Of a stretch of DNA of 15,253 bases, positions 1 through 8,542 are shown one piece after another. How positions within the stretch are numbered: position 1 is the stretch's first letter; each line of letters begins with the position of its first letter. The notes under the pieces are model-generated. The model saw only the letters and a list, made by a program, of their open reading frames with translations. It was not told the origin of the DNA and searched no databases. Position numbers and translations under genes: made by a program. This DNA comes from Asterionellopsis glacialis (taxonomy: Eukaryota; Bacillariophyta; Plagiogrammaphyceae; Rhaphoneidales; Asterionellopsidaceae): positions 1 to 15,253 of the forward strand of contig WKLE02001771.1 of the NCBI GenBank assembly GCA_014885115.2. The letters are read 5' to 3'.

Positions 1-293
1 GATCCTTGCGGCTTGCGCGCATGTGGACCGAAGACAAAATTCTCACACTACCGCATGACACACGGCACTCTAGACGACACAACAGACTGTATTATATCAG
101 AGATCGATCCGAGAGAGCACCTGCTGTCTCACCGGTACAGCAACTTCTTCTTTACACTACGGTAGTCTATTAAAACAGACTTTCTTCTTTACCCTCTTCC
201 AAAAGAGCAAACAGATTGAGTAAAAGTCAGTCTCTACAAGAAATCAGGAATCCTTGCCTGTTAGCATTCGGCACCCGTTGAAACTTGGTGAAA
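1..293 (+). promoter_or_regulatory. 5' flank and leader of CSN5
   Basis: No coding region is supported here. The stretch should hold the CSN5 promoter and leader. AT-rich TATA-like strings occur at about 90–96 (TATTATA) and 168–175 (TATTAAAA). The base before the chosen ATG is an A run (gaaaATGg), a favourable eukaryotic start context. The exact transcription start cannot be told from sequence. Confidence 0.4.
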
Positions 294-1436
294 ATGGCAT
301 CCGCTCCTTCCGCCGCAGCACCGCCAGCTGAAATGTCGCAAGACGAAGGAACAATGGAAGGCGTTTCCAATGTTGCTGACGCAAGGTACACTTTTGACGA
401 ACAAAAGCTGCAAGACCTAAGGTCTTCGGCGCCCTGGATGAAGGAACCAAAATACTTCGAGAAGGTAGCTGTTTCCCCTTCAGCAATCACCAAAATGATG
501 ATGCATTGTCAGTCAGGCGTAGAGAAGGGTATCCGCAAGGGGGGAAACCCGATTGAAGTGATGGGAATGCTCCTTGGAAGACCCGACCCAGACACGCCAC
601 GAACTCTGGTTGTCACTGATGCCTTTCCTCTTCCTGTCGAGGGCTTTGAAACTAGAGTAATTGCCGACGATGCCAATGTAGTGAATCACATGATTTCTCT
701 CGGTGAATGTCTTGAACGAACCCGTCGCGAAAAGTTCATGGGCTGGTATCATTCCCATCCCTTTGATCTCGGTGAACACTCCCACTGCTTTCTCAGTCAA
801 ACAGATCTAAGTACACAGCTACAGTGGCAACGCGCCGAAGATCCTCATGGAAATCCTTTTGTTGCGATCGTATTAGACCCCCTCCGGAGTATATCAAAAT
901 CTCACCCCGAACTTAAAGCCTTTCGGGCTTATCCTCCTGAACACACATCAAATATACCCGATGAATGTCCGAATGGCGCCATAATCACGTCCGAACAGCA
1001 ACGATTAGAACAGTGGGGGAGTTGTTGGAATCGATATTATGAACTTCCTGTAGAATACTACATGTCTTCAAGTGCACGCCGTGTGATGGAAAAGCTTACG
1101 CAGGACTACTTGTGGATGAGGACACTTGGGACAACGCCACTTTCAGATCCTGAACACCAGAAACGTATATGCAGTTGCCTCACAGGTGCTGCAAACAAAA
1201 TGAAGACATTAGATCTCGCCAATAGCAAAGCTGGGTCGTTCTCGGCTTCATCTGGAACTTCTGGAAGTGGCTCTGGTAGTGGTAGAGGAGGAGGAAACAG
1301 ATCAAGTGGAGATGACGATCAACCGACACAGCAGCTACAACAAGCTTGCACTGAAGTTGTAGACCTGGCCAGGGAACATCTTCACGCAGCCACAATCAAT
1401 AGTACTAAACAGCAACTTTTTGGGCAAACAAAATAA
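294..1436 (+). CDS. CSN5: COP9 signalosome subunit 5 (JAMM deneddylase)
   Basis: CSN5 is the zinc metalloprotease of the COP9 signalosome, which removes NEDD8 from cullins and so controls cullin-RING ubiquitin ligases in nucleus and cytosol. The 380-residue product has the MPN/JAMM domain at about residues 45–200. Its metal-site residues are visible: E88 in PIEVMGMLLG, H153 and H155 in GWYHSHP, and D171 in LSQTDLSTQ. The conserved stretches FVAIVLDPLRS and AFRAYPP follow, then the CSN5-type C-terminal half with YYELPVEYY. The loop between H155 and S168 is five residues longer than in animal and plant CSN5. A Gly/Ser-rich linker at about residues 312–342 interrupts the C-terminal part. The ATG at 294 is chosen because the frame upstream offers only GTG and TTG. 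There is no intron. The gene converges with AAR2, 143 bases away. Confidence 0.95.
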   Translation: MASAPSAAAPPAEMSQDEGTMEGVSNVADARYTFDEQKLQDLRSSAPWMKEPKYFEKVAVSPSAITKMMMHCQSGVEKGIRKGGNPIEVMGMLLGRPDPDTPRTLVVTDAFPLPVEGFETRVIADDANVVNHMISLGECLERTRREKFMGWYHSHPFDLGEHSHCFLSQTDLSTQLQWQRAEDPHGNPFVAIVLDPLRSISKSHPELKAFRAYPPEHTSNIPDECPNGAIITSEQQRLEQWGSCWNRYYELPVEYYMSSSARRVMEKLTQDYLWMRTLGTTPLSDPEHQKRICSCLTGAANKMKTLDLANSKAGSFSASSGTSGSGSGSGRGGGNRSSGDDDQPTQQLQQACTEVVDLAREHLHAATINSTKQQLFGQTK

Positions 1437-1579
1437 GATAATAGTATTCATAGATAACCTTTCGAGAAGAGTAATAATACTAATTTTCAACATCGATGAA
1501 AAGAAACATCGTATTTTTGCGAAAGATATTCGAGCTGTCTACAAGAAGTACTCCATGAATCCTTTTTTAAAAATCGATT

Positions 1580-3160
1580 CTATACATTCTTTGATTCGAC
1601 TTGTTCTAAATATGCTGCTGCTTCTCTAACTAACGATACATCTCTAGCGTCATCTAGGATTCGAGCACAGGCCATCAGAATATCTTCATTGGGCATTACA
1701 GATGCAAAAAGTAAAGGATAAGTCTGCTGATGTTGCTGCGGACAGTCTGGCTTTGAAGTGGTGTATACGGAGGATCGTGCGAGCGATGCTTCCACTTCAT
1801 CACTTGATATAATCACCGGGCCATCGTCATCGTCATCATCGTCAATTTCGTAGTCTAGATGACTTCTCCTCATCACTTCCTTGGTCACTCCTGGACGATC
1901 ATCATCATTGCTATCTTCGCCCCTCCCGCAATCCATCGCCTCAGCACCTGATTCAGACATTTCGGTACTTTCTCCAGTCTCATGGCGAAGTAACTCTGGA
2001 AATCGTGCCCCCAAACAAGTTTGCAAAGAGTGAAGGGCGCTTTGGACACCTTCGTCGTTCAACTTTGCACCAGTAGAGCAGAGTCGACGTATGGCAGGAA
2101 ATAAAAAGTTATCACCAGAATATTCCACATCGTCAAAGAAATCTTGCTCCATGGACGCTAACTGGTAAAATAATACTTTGAGCACTCCTGAATAAAGACC
2201 CAAATACTGTTGTACACAACTAGAAGTAACTAGGGACATCATGGACAGTAGATCTCTCCAATGTTCCAAGGATGACAGGCAATTCAAGTGCAAAAACAAA
2301 ATGTAAGATAGCTGCATATCGCCCAACAAATCTTGCCATCTTTTATTGTAATAACGGTCTAAAACATCTTGCAAGATATAAAAGGGCAAATCTTTCGTTC
2401 CGACAAATAAAGCAGTTCGATCTGATGGTGATAATTGCGCGAGATACCTCTTTGTACCAGCATGACGAGTTCGGTGTAATGTTTGTGAAGATTCCTCTAA
2501 AAAAGGAATGGATGGATAACTTATTGACATGCCATCGATAATTTTTGGCATTTCATTGTCTTCCTTTGATTGAGTATCACCGTCTGGCATATACGATCCG
2601 GGAACAATTTTGCTACCCGAAGACAGACCACGTAATTGCAACAACCGACGTGTGATGAAGCATGTTTGACTGTGCCATGCTTGTTTCTCTGCTGAAGTAA
2701 CGATTCGACCATAAGGAATCACACGTTGAGGTCCTATTCTCCCCTCTTGTATTGTTAAAAGCAAATTCTTTTCAGTTTGACTGTCAATGGGAACCGATGA
2801 TACTTCTTCTGTCTGTGGATCATACTTTCTTGCAAAGATCCATTCCGATGAAACATTCTCGGACGTCGGAAACACGATGAAACCTACTGTTATCCACGAA
2901 GCTGATTGCTTCATTTTTTCTCCACTGTCATCATTCGAAATATTCGTTGCTCTTACCGTAATGAGGTGAAATCCACCTGCATTGGTAACAAGATGATTGA
3001 ATCCCACAAAATCATCCCGCCTAGTTATCAAGGGGTGTGTATCGATGTTCAGAGCTGTTCCGACCGGAAGATTTAAAAGTGCAATTACGCCATTTCCACT
3101 TTTCGATTCATCTCTATTCGAATTAGAAAGACCTGTATCTATTGTGTTAGCAGCATCCAT
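1580..3160 (-). CDS. AAR2: AAR2 family U5 snRNP assembly factor
   Basis: AAR2 binds Prp8 in the cytoplasm and during nuclear import, and is exchanged for Brr2 as U5 snRNP matures, so this gene serves spliceosome assembly. The 526-residue product starts with the family's N-terminal beta-rich domain: LLNLPVGTALNIDTH (residues 28–42) followed by VGFNHLVTNAGGFHLITV. The alpha-helical C-terminal domain lies at about residues 270–390, with LLGDMQLSYILFLHLN, SSLEHWRDLLSMM and a later FYQLASMEQDFFDD block, all typical of AAR2. It is longer than animal AAR2 (about 380 residues) because of a linker near residues 185–240 and an acidic tail near residues 400–460 with a run of seven Asp. ATG at 3160 is the first in frame. 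There is no intron. It is divergent from the P450 gene. Confidence 0.88.
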   Translation of the reverse strand: MDAANTIDTGLSNSNRDESKSGNGVIALLNLPVGTALNIDTHPLITRRDDFVGFNHLVTNAGGFHLITVRATNISNDDSGEKMKQSASWITVGFIVFPTSENVSSEWIFARKYDPQTEEVSSVPIDSQTEKNLLLTIQEGRIGPQRVIPYGRIVTSAEKQAWHSQTCFITRRLLQLRGLSSGSKIVPGSYMPDGDTQSKEDNEMPKIIDGMSISYPSIPFLEESSQTLHRTRHAGTKRYLAQLSPSDRTALFVGTKDLPFYILQDVLDRYYNKRWQDLLGDMQLSYILFLHLNCLSSLEHWRDLLSMMSLVTSSCVQQYLGLYSGVLKVLFYQLASMEQDFFDDVEYSGDNFLFPAIRRLCSTGAKLNDEGVQSALHSLQTCLGARFPELLRHETGESTEMSESGAEAMDCGRGEDSNDDDRPGVTKEVMRRSHLDYEIDDDDDDDGPVIISSDEVEASLARSSVYTTSKPDCPQQHQQTYPLLFASVMPNEDILMACARILDDARDVSLVREAAAYLEQVESKNV

Positions 3161-3570
3161 AGTTCTGAAATCATTTCTACTTGAGCCTTGAGTCCGTGAG
3201 AGATGATGGAATGCGAATTACAAATAATGAACAGCGACTGGCTGTGTGTCGTGCTGGTTGTGATTTTCGGCGTCATCAGGGGGTCGGGGACCGGGAGCCT
3301 CTTGGAGGGAGGACGAGATATTTTCAAACTTTGTTGGAGCCGCCTGTTCGGCCACCGGATGAGGAGCTACTGGTACTAACTCTACGAACTAGTTAGACGC
3401 GCATTCATTTCACTGCATTATGGATTATCCCCTTCTCTAGAGTTCGAGTTAGATCTCATATAAAAAACAAACACAATGATGTAACAAGTCAGAACACAAC
3501 CTCGTTGGATCATCGCGATAGTCGATTTCTGAATTACCAGCAGCAACACTTGATCAGACGCGATAAGGCC
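3161..3570. promoter_or_regulatory. Divergent spacer between AAR2 and the P450 gene
   Basis: This 410-base stretch separates two genes transcribed away from each other and must hold both promoters. A TATA-like string TATAAAAAA lies at 3458–3466, 105–113 bases before the P450 start, and is a reasonable core promoter for that gene. Nothing similar was recognised for AAR2. The short frames that cross the region have no recognisable protein content. Confidence 0.45.
3458..3466 (+). promoter_or_regulatory. TATA-like element for the P450 gene
   Basis: The string TATAAAAAA lies 105–113 bases upstream of the P450 ATG on the coding strand. Its match to a TATA consensus and its distance are suitable for a core promoter. 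Assignment is by position only. Confidence 0.4.
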
Positions 3571-5049
3571 ATGGCTTCTGTGTTTGGCACAAATAGTATG
3601 GATTGGCTCGGTGGTAACGCATCATTCCTGGTTGCGGCGGTTCTTGGGTTGGCAGGTGTGATCAGCTGGAGGCTTCTTTCGAGTTCACAAAAGAAGAATC
3701 TGGACGAACGTCTTCCTTTCGTTACTATGGGGAAAATTGAGTATTTGACAAATATCCTCAGTCCCAAAGGACCTATGATTTGTTTGAAGATAGCGCGAGA
3801 GATTGGTTACGTCTATAGATCTCCCATTGCAGTGAAAGGAGGCAAATATTTGTTCATGGTAGGAGACCCGAAACTTGGACGCCAAGTCCTTGAAAATCCG
3901 AAGCATACCAAGTTCAAGCCCAGTTATGAAGTGTTCGATTCGGCTGCAGGTGGAGACAGTTTCTTTAGTACAGACAGCGCGAGGGCGCTTCATGTTCGAA
4001 AATCAACCATGCCCGCTTTTTCCACGAAAAATGTAAAAAATATCATGGAACCAATCGTGAGCGAAGCCGTAGAAAACTGGATTGCAGAGTGTATCGAGCC
4101 TAGTCTCAAAGCTGGAAAACCCATCGATTTCAGCGAATCGGTAGGATTGCTTACGATGGATGTGATAGCTCGCGCTGGCTTTGAAATGATTTTGAGTATC
4201 GACGAGAGACAAAAACTTGCGGAAACGCTTCGCACGTCTCTGGAAACGTTTTTCGGTCAAGGAATAAATCCTTTAAAGAAAATGTTCGGCTTCCTGTTTG
4301 CGGATGTCCGTCGGGCTCGAAAATTGGCAATGGAAATGAAGGCATTTGGACATACCATTATCCAGAAGTGCCGGGAGAACCCAAATCCAAATATACATTC
4401 TGTGGTATATCTCATGATTCAAGACGAAGCGTACGCGAACGACGACGAGCGGGCAAGTGATATCGCCTTGTATTTCTTCGGGGGGTATGAAACTACGAGT
4501 CATAGTATTGCTTGGACAATCTTGGAGCTTGCTCGCAATCCCGAGGAACAGAAAAAATTGCGTAAGGCTCTTGCCAAGTTTGTGGTCAAAGAACCTGATA
4601 CTAACCCGCAGTACTGTCCAGAGTTAAGAAACGTTTCAAAGGAGATTTTACGATTGCATACGCCTGCTGCTTTGGGATCTACGCGGGAGCTGGCAGAAGA
4701 TGTTCCCATCCCCTATACCAACCCCATCCAGACTATCCCGAAAGGTTCTATTTGTAGTATACCATATTATGTCATATTACGCAATCATAATGTCTTTGCA
4801 CGTCCCGACGAGTTTGTTCCCAGCCGTTGGGAAAACCCTTCGGAAGAGATGCAAAATGGCTATCTGCCCTTCGCCTCGGGCAGACGAAATTGCCAGGGTC
4901 AGGCGTTGGCGACTCTGGAACTCAATTCTGTTGTGGCGTCGCTCTGTCAACGATTTTCTTTTGACGTGGTTGAGGAGGGGGTTCCCTACTACATGGTGAC
5001 TCTCCGTCCAAAAGGGGCAAAGATTTTGTTAAAGAAGCTGGAACAATAG
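3571..5049 (+). CDS. Cytochrome P450 monooxygenase, membrane-anchored
   Basis: This is a 492-residue haem-thiolate monooxygenase, which would use O2 and a reductase to oxidise a hydrophobic substrate. The substrate cannot be told from sequence. A hydrophobic segment at residues 17–35 followed by basic residues fits a single N-terminal anchor, probably in the ER. The diagnostic motifs are present in order: I-helix oxygen-binding motif GGYETT (residues 304–309), the K-helix ExxR pair E358/R361 in KEILRLHTPA, the PERF-like FVPSRWENP, and the haem-binding loop FASGRRNCQGQ with ligand Cys441. Length is normal for a microsomal P450 and there is no intron. The ATG at 3571 is the first in frame and sits right before the anchor; only a TTG lies upstream (3505). 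Its stop codon abuts the fossil ABC1 kinase on the other strand, so its 3' UTR must run through that relic. Confidence 0.93.
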   Translation: MASVFGTNSMDWLGGNASFLVAAVLGLAGVISWRLLSSSQKKNLDERLPFVTMGKIEYLTNILSPKGPMICLKIAREIGYVYRSPIAVKGGKYLFMVGDPKLGRQVLENPKHTKFKPSYEVFDSAAGGDSFFSTDSARALHVRKSTMPAFSTKNVKNIMEPIVSEAVENWIAECIEPSLKAGKPIDFSESVGLLTMDVIARAGFEMILSIDERQKLAETLRTSLETFFGQGINPLKKMFGFLFADVRRARKLAMEMKAFGHTIIQKCRENPNPNIHSVVYLMIQDEAYANDDERASDIALYFFGGYETTSHSIAWTILELARNPEEQKKLRKALAKFVVKEPDTNPQYCPELRNVSKEILRLHTPAALGSTRELAEDVPIPYTNPIQTIPKGSICSIPYYVILRNHNVFARPDEFVPSRWENPSEEMQNGYLPFASGRRNCQGQALATLELNSVVASLCQRFSFDVVEEGVPYYMVTLRPKGAKILLKKLEQ

Positions 5050-6133
5050 GTCATCTGCCATTAATCTTCTAGCAATGTATGGGTATGCTTCATCAATGAT
5101 AGCAAAGTTGGGATTGCCTATCAGAGCAATACCTTCTAAACCGAAATAAGCACGAATTATTTACCAAGGTAAAGTAGGTTGCGATACGGAAGTGGTTTTC
5201 GAAGGTAATCTCAGCTAAATCAGCTGCTAGTTCTTGGAAGTTAATCGATTTGGCTCCACCACCAGCAAGAACCACACCAAAGACAGCTGTGAATGCAGGT
5301 ACGATGGGGGCGTATCAGTCTCCTCAGGAATGAAATCCAAATGAATAAAATCTTGACCAACTTGATCGTAATCACGGTGGATGAGATGGGCAATTGCTTT
5401 AATCATACCATACTTTTCATTGGCTGTAACTTCAGTCATAGGACCAAAGTCTACGACAGCAAGCTTTCCATCGGTAGTTCTCATCATATTTCAACTCCAA
5501 GTTTGGTGTCAGAAGACAAATGATTTTCATAATGTGAGTACACAAAACAAGGCGAGGCGGAAGCGAGAAAATAACACAATCACGTGCAATTCTTATCCTT
5601 CAAAATTCGGAATACAAAAAAACGTATCTAACAATTATCTTAAATACGTAATCACACCCAAATTCACAAGTGCACCAACATCATCTGCCTTACTTTGACT
5701 AAGCTTTTCACCCTCAACCCATTCTGCGACATGCACACGTCGAGATGTGCACTCGGGAAAATTGTCTGGGATTTGTTCTCTGATTCTAAGTCAATTTTTC
5801 ACACTCTAAATTATAATCCAATTCTGGATACAACCGGTATGCTAATTCATCCAACAGTGCTACTGCATTTAACCGTCGAACAAGGAATTCGAAGTTACGT
5901 GCAAATACGCCCAACTCACGCGCAAGGTGTAAATCTAAAGATACCGTCTCCAACACACCTGAACGTTGTACTCTCACGGTTACCGTTTCCCCTGTTGTTG
6001 CCAACGTGGCTTTATACACTTGTCCTAAACTAGCTGCTGGATTACGTTCAGGTGTAATTACTGAGAATAGTTCTGTTACAGGTTTTCCTAGTTCTAGAAG
6101 TAATTCGTAAAATGCGGAGAAACAAAAAGAATA
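5050..6133 (-). pseudogene. Decayed ABC1/AarF (ADCK/UbiB-type) atypical kinase
   Basis: Translating the minus strand piece by piece recovers consecutive parts of one plant/plastid-type ABC1 kinase in the right order. They are: SVITPERNPAASLGQVYKA with VTVRVQRSGVLETVSLDL and YPELDYNLE (6133–5789); RVHVAEWVEGEKLSQSKADD and VGALVNLGVI (5739–5641); MMRTTDGKLAVVDFGPMTEV with AIAHLIHRDYDQ and LDFIPEETDT (5487–5311); PIVPAFTAVFGVVLAGGGAK with FQELAADLAEITFE (5308–5162); and FGLEGIALIGN with FAIIDEAYPYIARRL (5160–5050). The pieces are separated by an in-frame TAG (5786–5788), a frameshift near 5740, a TAA (5635–5637), loss of a recognisable HADPHPGN metal-binding segment (about 5490–5625), a one-base loss near 5309 and an extra base at 5161. 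The usual N-terminal KxGQ region and the C-terminal end are missing. The conserved VKVQRPG lysine reads as Arg. None of the breaks looks like a GT–AG intron, except possibly the 5490–5622 gap. Confidence 0.88.
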
Positions 6134-6225
6134 CTAAGAACTGTACTTCATGTCTGTTATGAAGTTTTACGGTGGCACATCAATAGAATATTATCGTACT
6201 TTAAGTAAGTACTTCGAGTTTCAAT

Positions 6226-7506
6226 TCATAAACTGGTGTTTGCTACAGATGATAGTCGCTTCCGACTTTGCCAAAAAGAAACCAGGGAGGAGGATAGCCG
6301 TCTCATACACATACTTTTAATGACAATACACCGAGGTTCTAGAGCATGCTCGATTGCTGACAACAATGCTAATGCCTCTAAGAGTCCATCGTTTCCTGAC
6401 AAGCCACCAACGTCAACATATACAACATCAAAACCTGTAGAACGATTTACAAGATCCTTGCGACTAGAAAGGTAGTCCTGCTGTAGTCGCAACAGGTCGG
6501 CAGTTCGCCATGCGTCACCAACTGCAAAGTAAACGTTTGGGTATCTCTTTTTAGCGCCTTCTATGATACTAGATCCAACATCAACTCCTATGCAGTAACC
6601 ACCAGACTTCTCTGTATTCCCATCACTTGCTTGCTCGTGAAGAGCTATTGTTGAGGTACCTAGATGACAACCAACTTCTAGTACAGCATCTCCAACTTGA
6701 ACAGCATTGGGTATTGTCTGTCGATATTCTTCAACACCAACTGTGGCTACAAGATGCGGAGCCTTACAAACTCCAAAATTTCCACCAATCCACCGCTGCC
6801 CGTGAACCAGCCTAGAGGCCAATCGATCCAAAGAGATGGATTTTACCAATACGACTCTACAGTGTCCACCAAATGCATCATTTAGCGCTAAGAACTCTTT
6901 CACAATGGATAAAAATGTCCATTCTAAATCATTCCCGACGATAGCATTCACATCGAGCACCAGAGCGGAATAAGAATCAGGGCTTTCCTCAGAAAAGAAA
7001 AGAGCTTTGCGCCAATCTTGAAGATTAGGGATTTCAAGAAATGTTGCTACCTCAGGGAAGAACTGGCTTTCCTCCCCCCCTTCAAGCCGCATGGCACGGG
7101 TACGTCCCTCACCTTTATTCTTGGAGGGGTCAGGAAATTTTCTCTCCACATCCACTAAAATAGCTCGTCCATCCCCATCTAGATTTTTGCAAATTTCAGT
7201 AGAAACATCTCGTAGTTGCGATCCCAATTCAGCTACTACATCTGAAGGAGACAAATGCTTCTCCACAGCACGCGCCATTTCTCTTGACGACGTACATGTC
7301 ACGAATTGAGTCGGAGGTTGCTGTTGCTTTTCATGGCCAATATCTATTGGGCTCTCCCAGCGCTTTGTCAAAGTAGTGTGGGGATATCTTTTTATGGAAA
7401 TATGTCTTGAATGAGGCAATAATCGAGATACTAGGAATCCTACACCATGCCACGCACAAACCTCTTTTGCTAGTAGGAGCCAAGATGTTGTCCTCAAGTA
7501 TATCAT
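6226..7506 (-). CDS. Methyltransferase-like protein with two tandem Rossmann domains
   Basis: I do not recognise a named family for this 426-residue protein. Its C-terminal half (about 250–415) looks like a class I SAM-dependent methyltransferase: motif I AVLEVGCHLG (274–283), a motif II-like GVDVG (307–311), YFAVGDAW (326–333) and VVYVDVGGLSGND (361–373). The N-terminal half (about 65–240) repeats the same plan in degenerate form: VVAELGSQLR (90–99), ILVDVERKFP (116–125), LVLDVNAIVGND (182–193) and CRVVLVKS (216–223), the last matching RCIVIKS (392–398). The first copy lacks the third glycine of motif I, so it may not bind SAM. Residues 1–50 are rich in Arg, Lys and hydrophobics with one acidic residue, which could be a mitochondrial presequence. 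ATG at 7506 is the first in frame; an internal Met at residue 77 is a weaker alternative. No substrate can be inferred. Confidence 0.8.
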   Translation of the reverse strand: MIYLRTTSWLLLAKEVCAWHGVGFLVSRLLPHSRHISIKRYPHTTLTKRWESPIDIGHEKQQQPPTQFVTCTSSREMARAVEKHLSPSDVVAELGSQLRDVSTEICKNLDGDGRAILVDVERKFPDPSKNKGEGRTRAMRLEGGEESQFFPEVATFLEIPNLQDWRKALFFSEESPDSYSALVLDVNAIVGNDLEWTFLSIVKEFLALNDAFGGHCRVVLVKSISLDRLASRLVHGQRWIGGNFGVCKAPHLVATVGVEEYRQTIPNAVQVGDAVLEVGCHLGTSTIALHEQASDGNTEKSGGYCIGVDVGSSIIEGAKKRYPNVYFAVGDAWRTADLLRLQQDYLSSRKDLVNRSTGFDVVYVDVGGLSGNDGLLEALALLSAIEHALEPRCIVIKSMCMRRLSSSLVSFWQSRKRLSSVANTSL

Positions 7507-7842
7507 AATTTTTATGGCACGATTTTCCTTTGTTCACCAAGATGGATCATTCACAATTGTTTTGTTTTTACGCACTGCAGTGATTTCCCCCTTTTGACAG
7601 CTTGTGGATATCCTTGTCTCAACTTTTCCACACGATGTCGGATCAAACATCACAAGCATGATCTCTCGCAAACATTTACAAGGAACAAAACAACTTCAAA
7701 ACTTGTGTGTCACAGATGATGACACAAGCGCGGCCGGCCCTCTTGCAGTCTGGGTGGATGCAGTGCGATGTCAGGTGCATCAGATATCTGGTACTGGGTT
7801 ACAGTAGGTAGAAAACGACTATCAAGTGACGATACGCAGTTC

Positions 7843-7858
7843 CGCCGCCTGTGCGGCG
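7843..7858. repeat. GC-rich perfect hairpin
   Basis: CGCCGC and GCGGCG form a six-base stem around a CTGT tetraloop, in otherwise mixed sequence. It has no T-tract after it, so it is not an obvious terminator. Function unknown. Confidence 0.5.
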
Positions 7859-8372
7859 CTACAGTGTGTATGCTTTACATCTGGTGGGAAAGTTCGAAAG
7901 AGGTAGCTTTCTGATGATGCGTGCTGGTGAACATCGCCCCAGTATTACAGCTACTTTTTAAAAGTCAAAGAAACAGGTGGCTAAAAAATTTTGGAATAGA
8001 GAAAGGTACGAATTGCTTTTGTAGAGACTTGATGTGCGCTGCTAACGCCATTAGTCTATTGGTCTTGGAAATCCGTATTATTTTTATTGGGTTTTCTTTT
8101 GCACGAAAATGAAAATTATCGACGAATTTTTTTGTCGAATTTCTTTTTCGTTTAGTATACACTAAATGCCTTTTTGGAACCCAGCTTTTGAAGTGTTTTG
8201 GAAAAAGAAATCTGAAAGAAAAGGCACTCATACTGGTTAATTTAAAGGAATATCACCGGCAGTAAAGAGTAGTTTTAGGTCACCGCGCAGATACTCTGGT
8301 GCTTTACCGAACAAGATTTTCGCATAGATAAAGCAAAGACGATATCATATGTCTGCAAGAGAGATCTCAACG

Positions 8373-8542
8373 CCTACGTTGTGAGGCTCTCATAACTAAC
8401 AATTCCATGAACGAACGCAGGACATTGGACACGTATTGAACCTACGAAGGCTCTCATTAGGCCAATGATATTTGCGATCTCAGACAGCACCCATACACAA
8501 ACTCAAGTCAGTAGGCTAAGCAAGCTGAGCCTAATGGCCTAC
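8373..8542. repeat. Cluster of short direct and inverted repeats
   Basis: CCTACG followed by AGGCTCTCAT occurs at 8373–8393 (five bases between the parts) and at 8441–8457 (one base between). The sequence then continues CATTAGGC (8455–8462), whose reverse complement GCCTAATG lies at 8529–8536. GTAGGC (8511–8516) pairs with GCCTAC (8537–8542), and TAGGCT (8512–8517) can pair with AGCCTA (8528–8533). The arms are mutually related, so several exclusive foldings are possible. It may be repeat debris; no function is proposed. Confidence 0.5.

Noticed and set aside
1420..1629. 69-codon frame at the CSN5 3' end
   Set aside because: It overlaps the CSN5 stop and the AAR2 3' end in other frames and has low-complexity AT-rich coding.
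3476..3484. Minimal upstream frame ATG ATG TAA before the P450 gene
   Set aside because: With the TATA-like string at 3458 the transcript would start at about 3485–3495, so this mini-frame is probably not in the mRNA.
3505..3570. 22-codon in-frame extension of the P450
   Set aside because: It begins at TTG, which is not a credible start for a nuclear eukaryotic gene; the ATG at 3571 fits the membrane anchor.
5490..5622. Possible intron inside the ABC1 kinase relic
   Set aside because: The gap lies where the HADPHPGN segment should be and has degenerate traces of it, but the frames on either side contain stops and frameshifts elsewhere, so an intron would not rescue the gene.
7604..7807. 67-codon frame on the plus strand upstream of the methyltransferase gene
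   Set aside because: It starts at GTG and has no in-frame ATG near its beginning or any family resemblance. No splice partner was found.
8101..8170. Hairpins TCGAC/GTCGA and TTTAGT/ACTAAA as possible terminator or RNA structure
   Set aside because: The stems are short, AT-rich and not next to a gene end; such hairpins are common by chance in AT-rich spacers.
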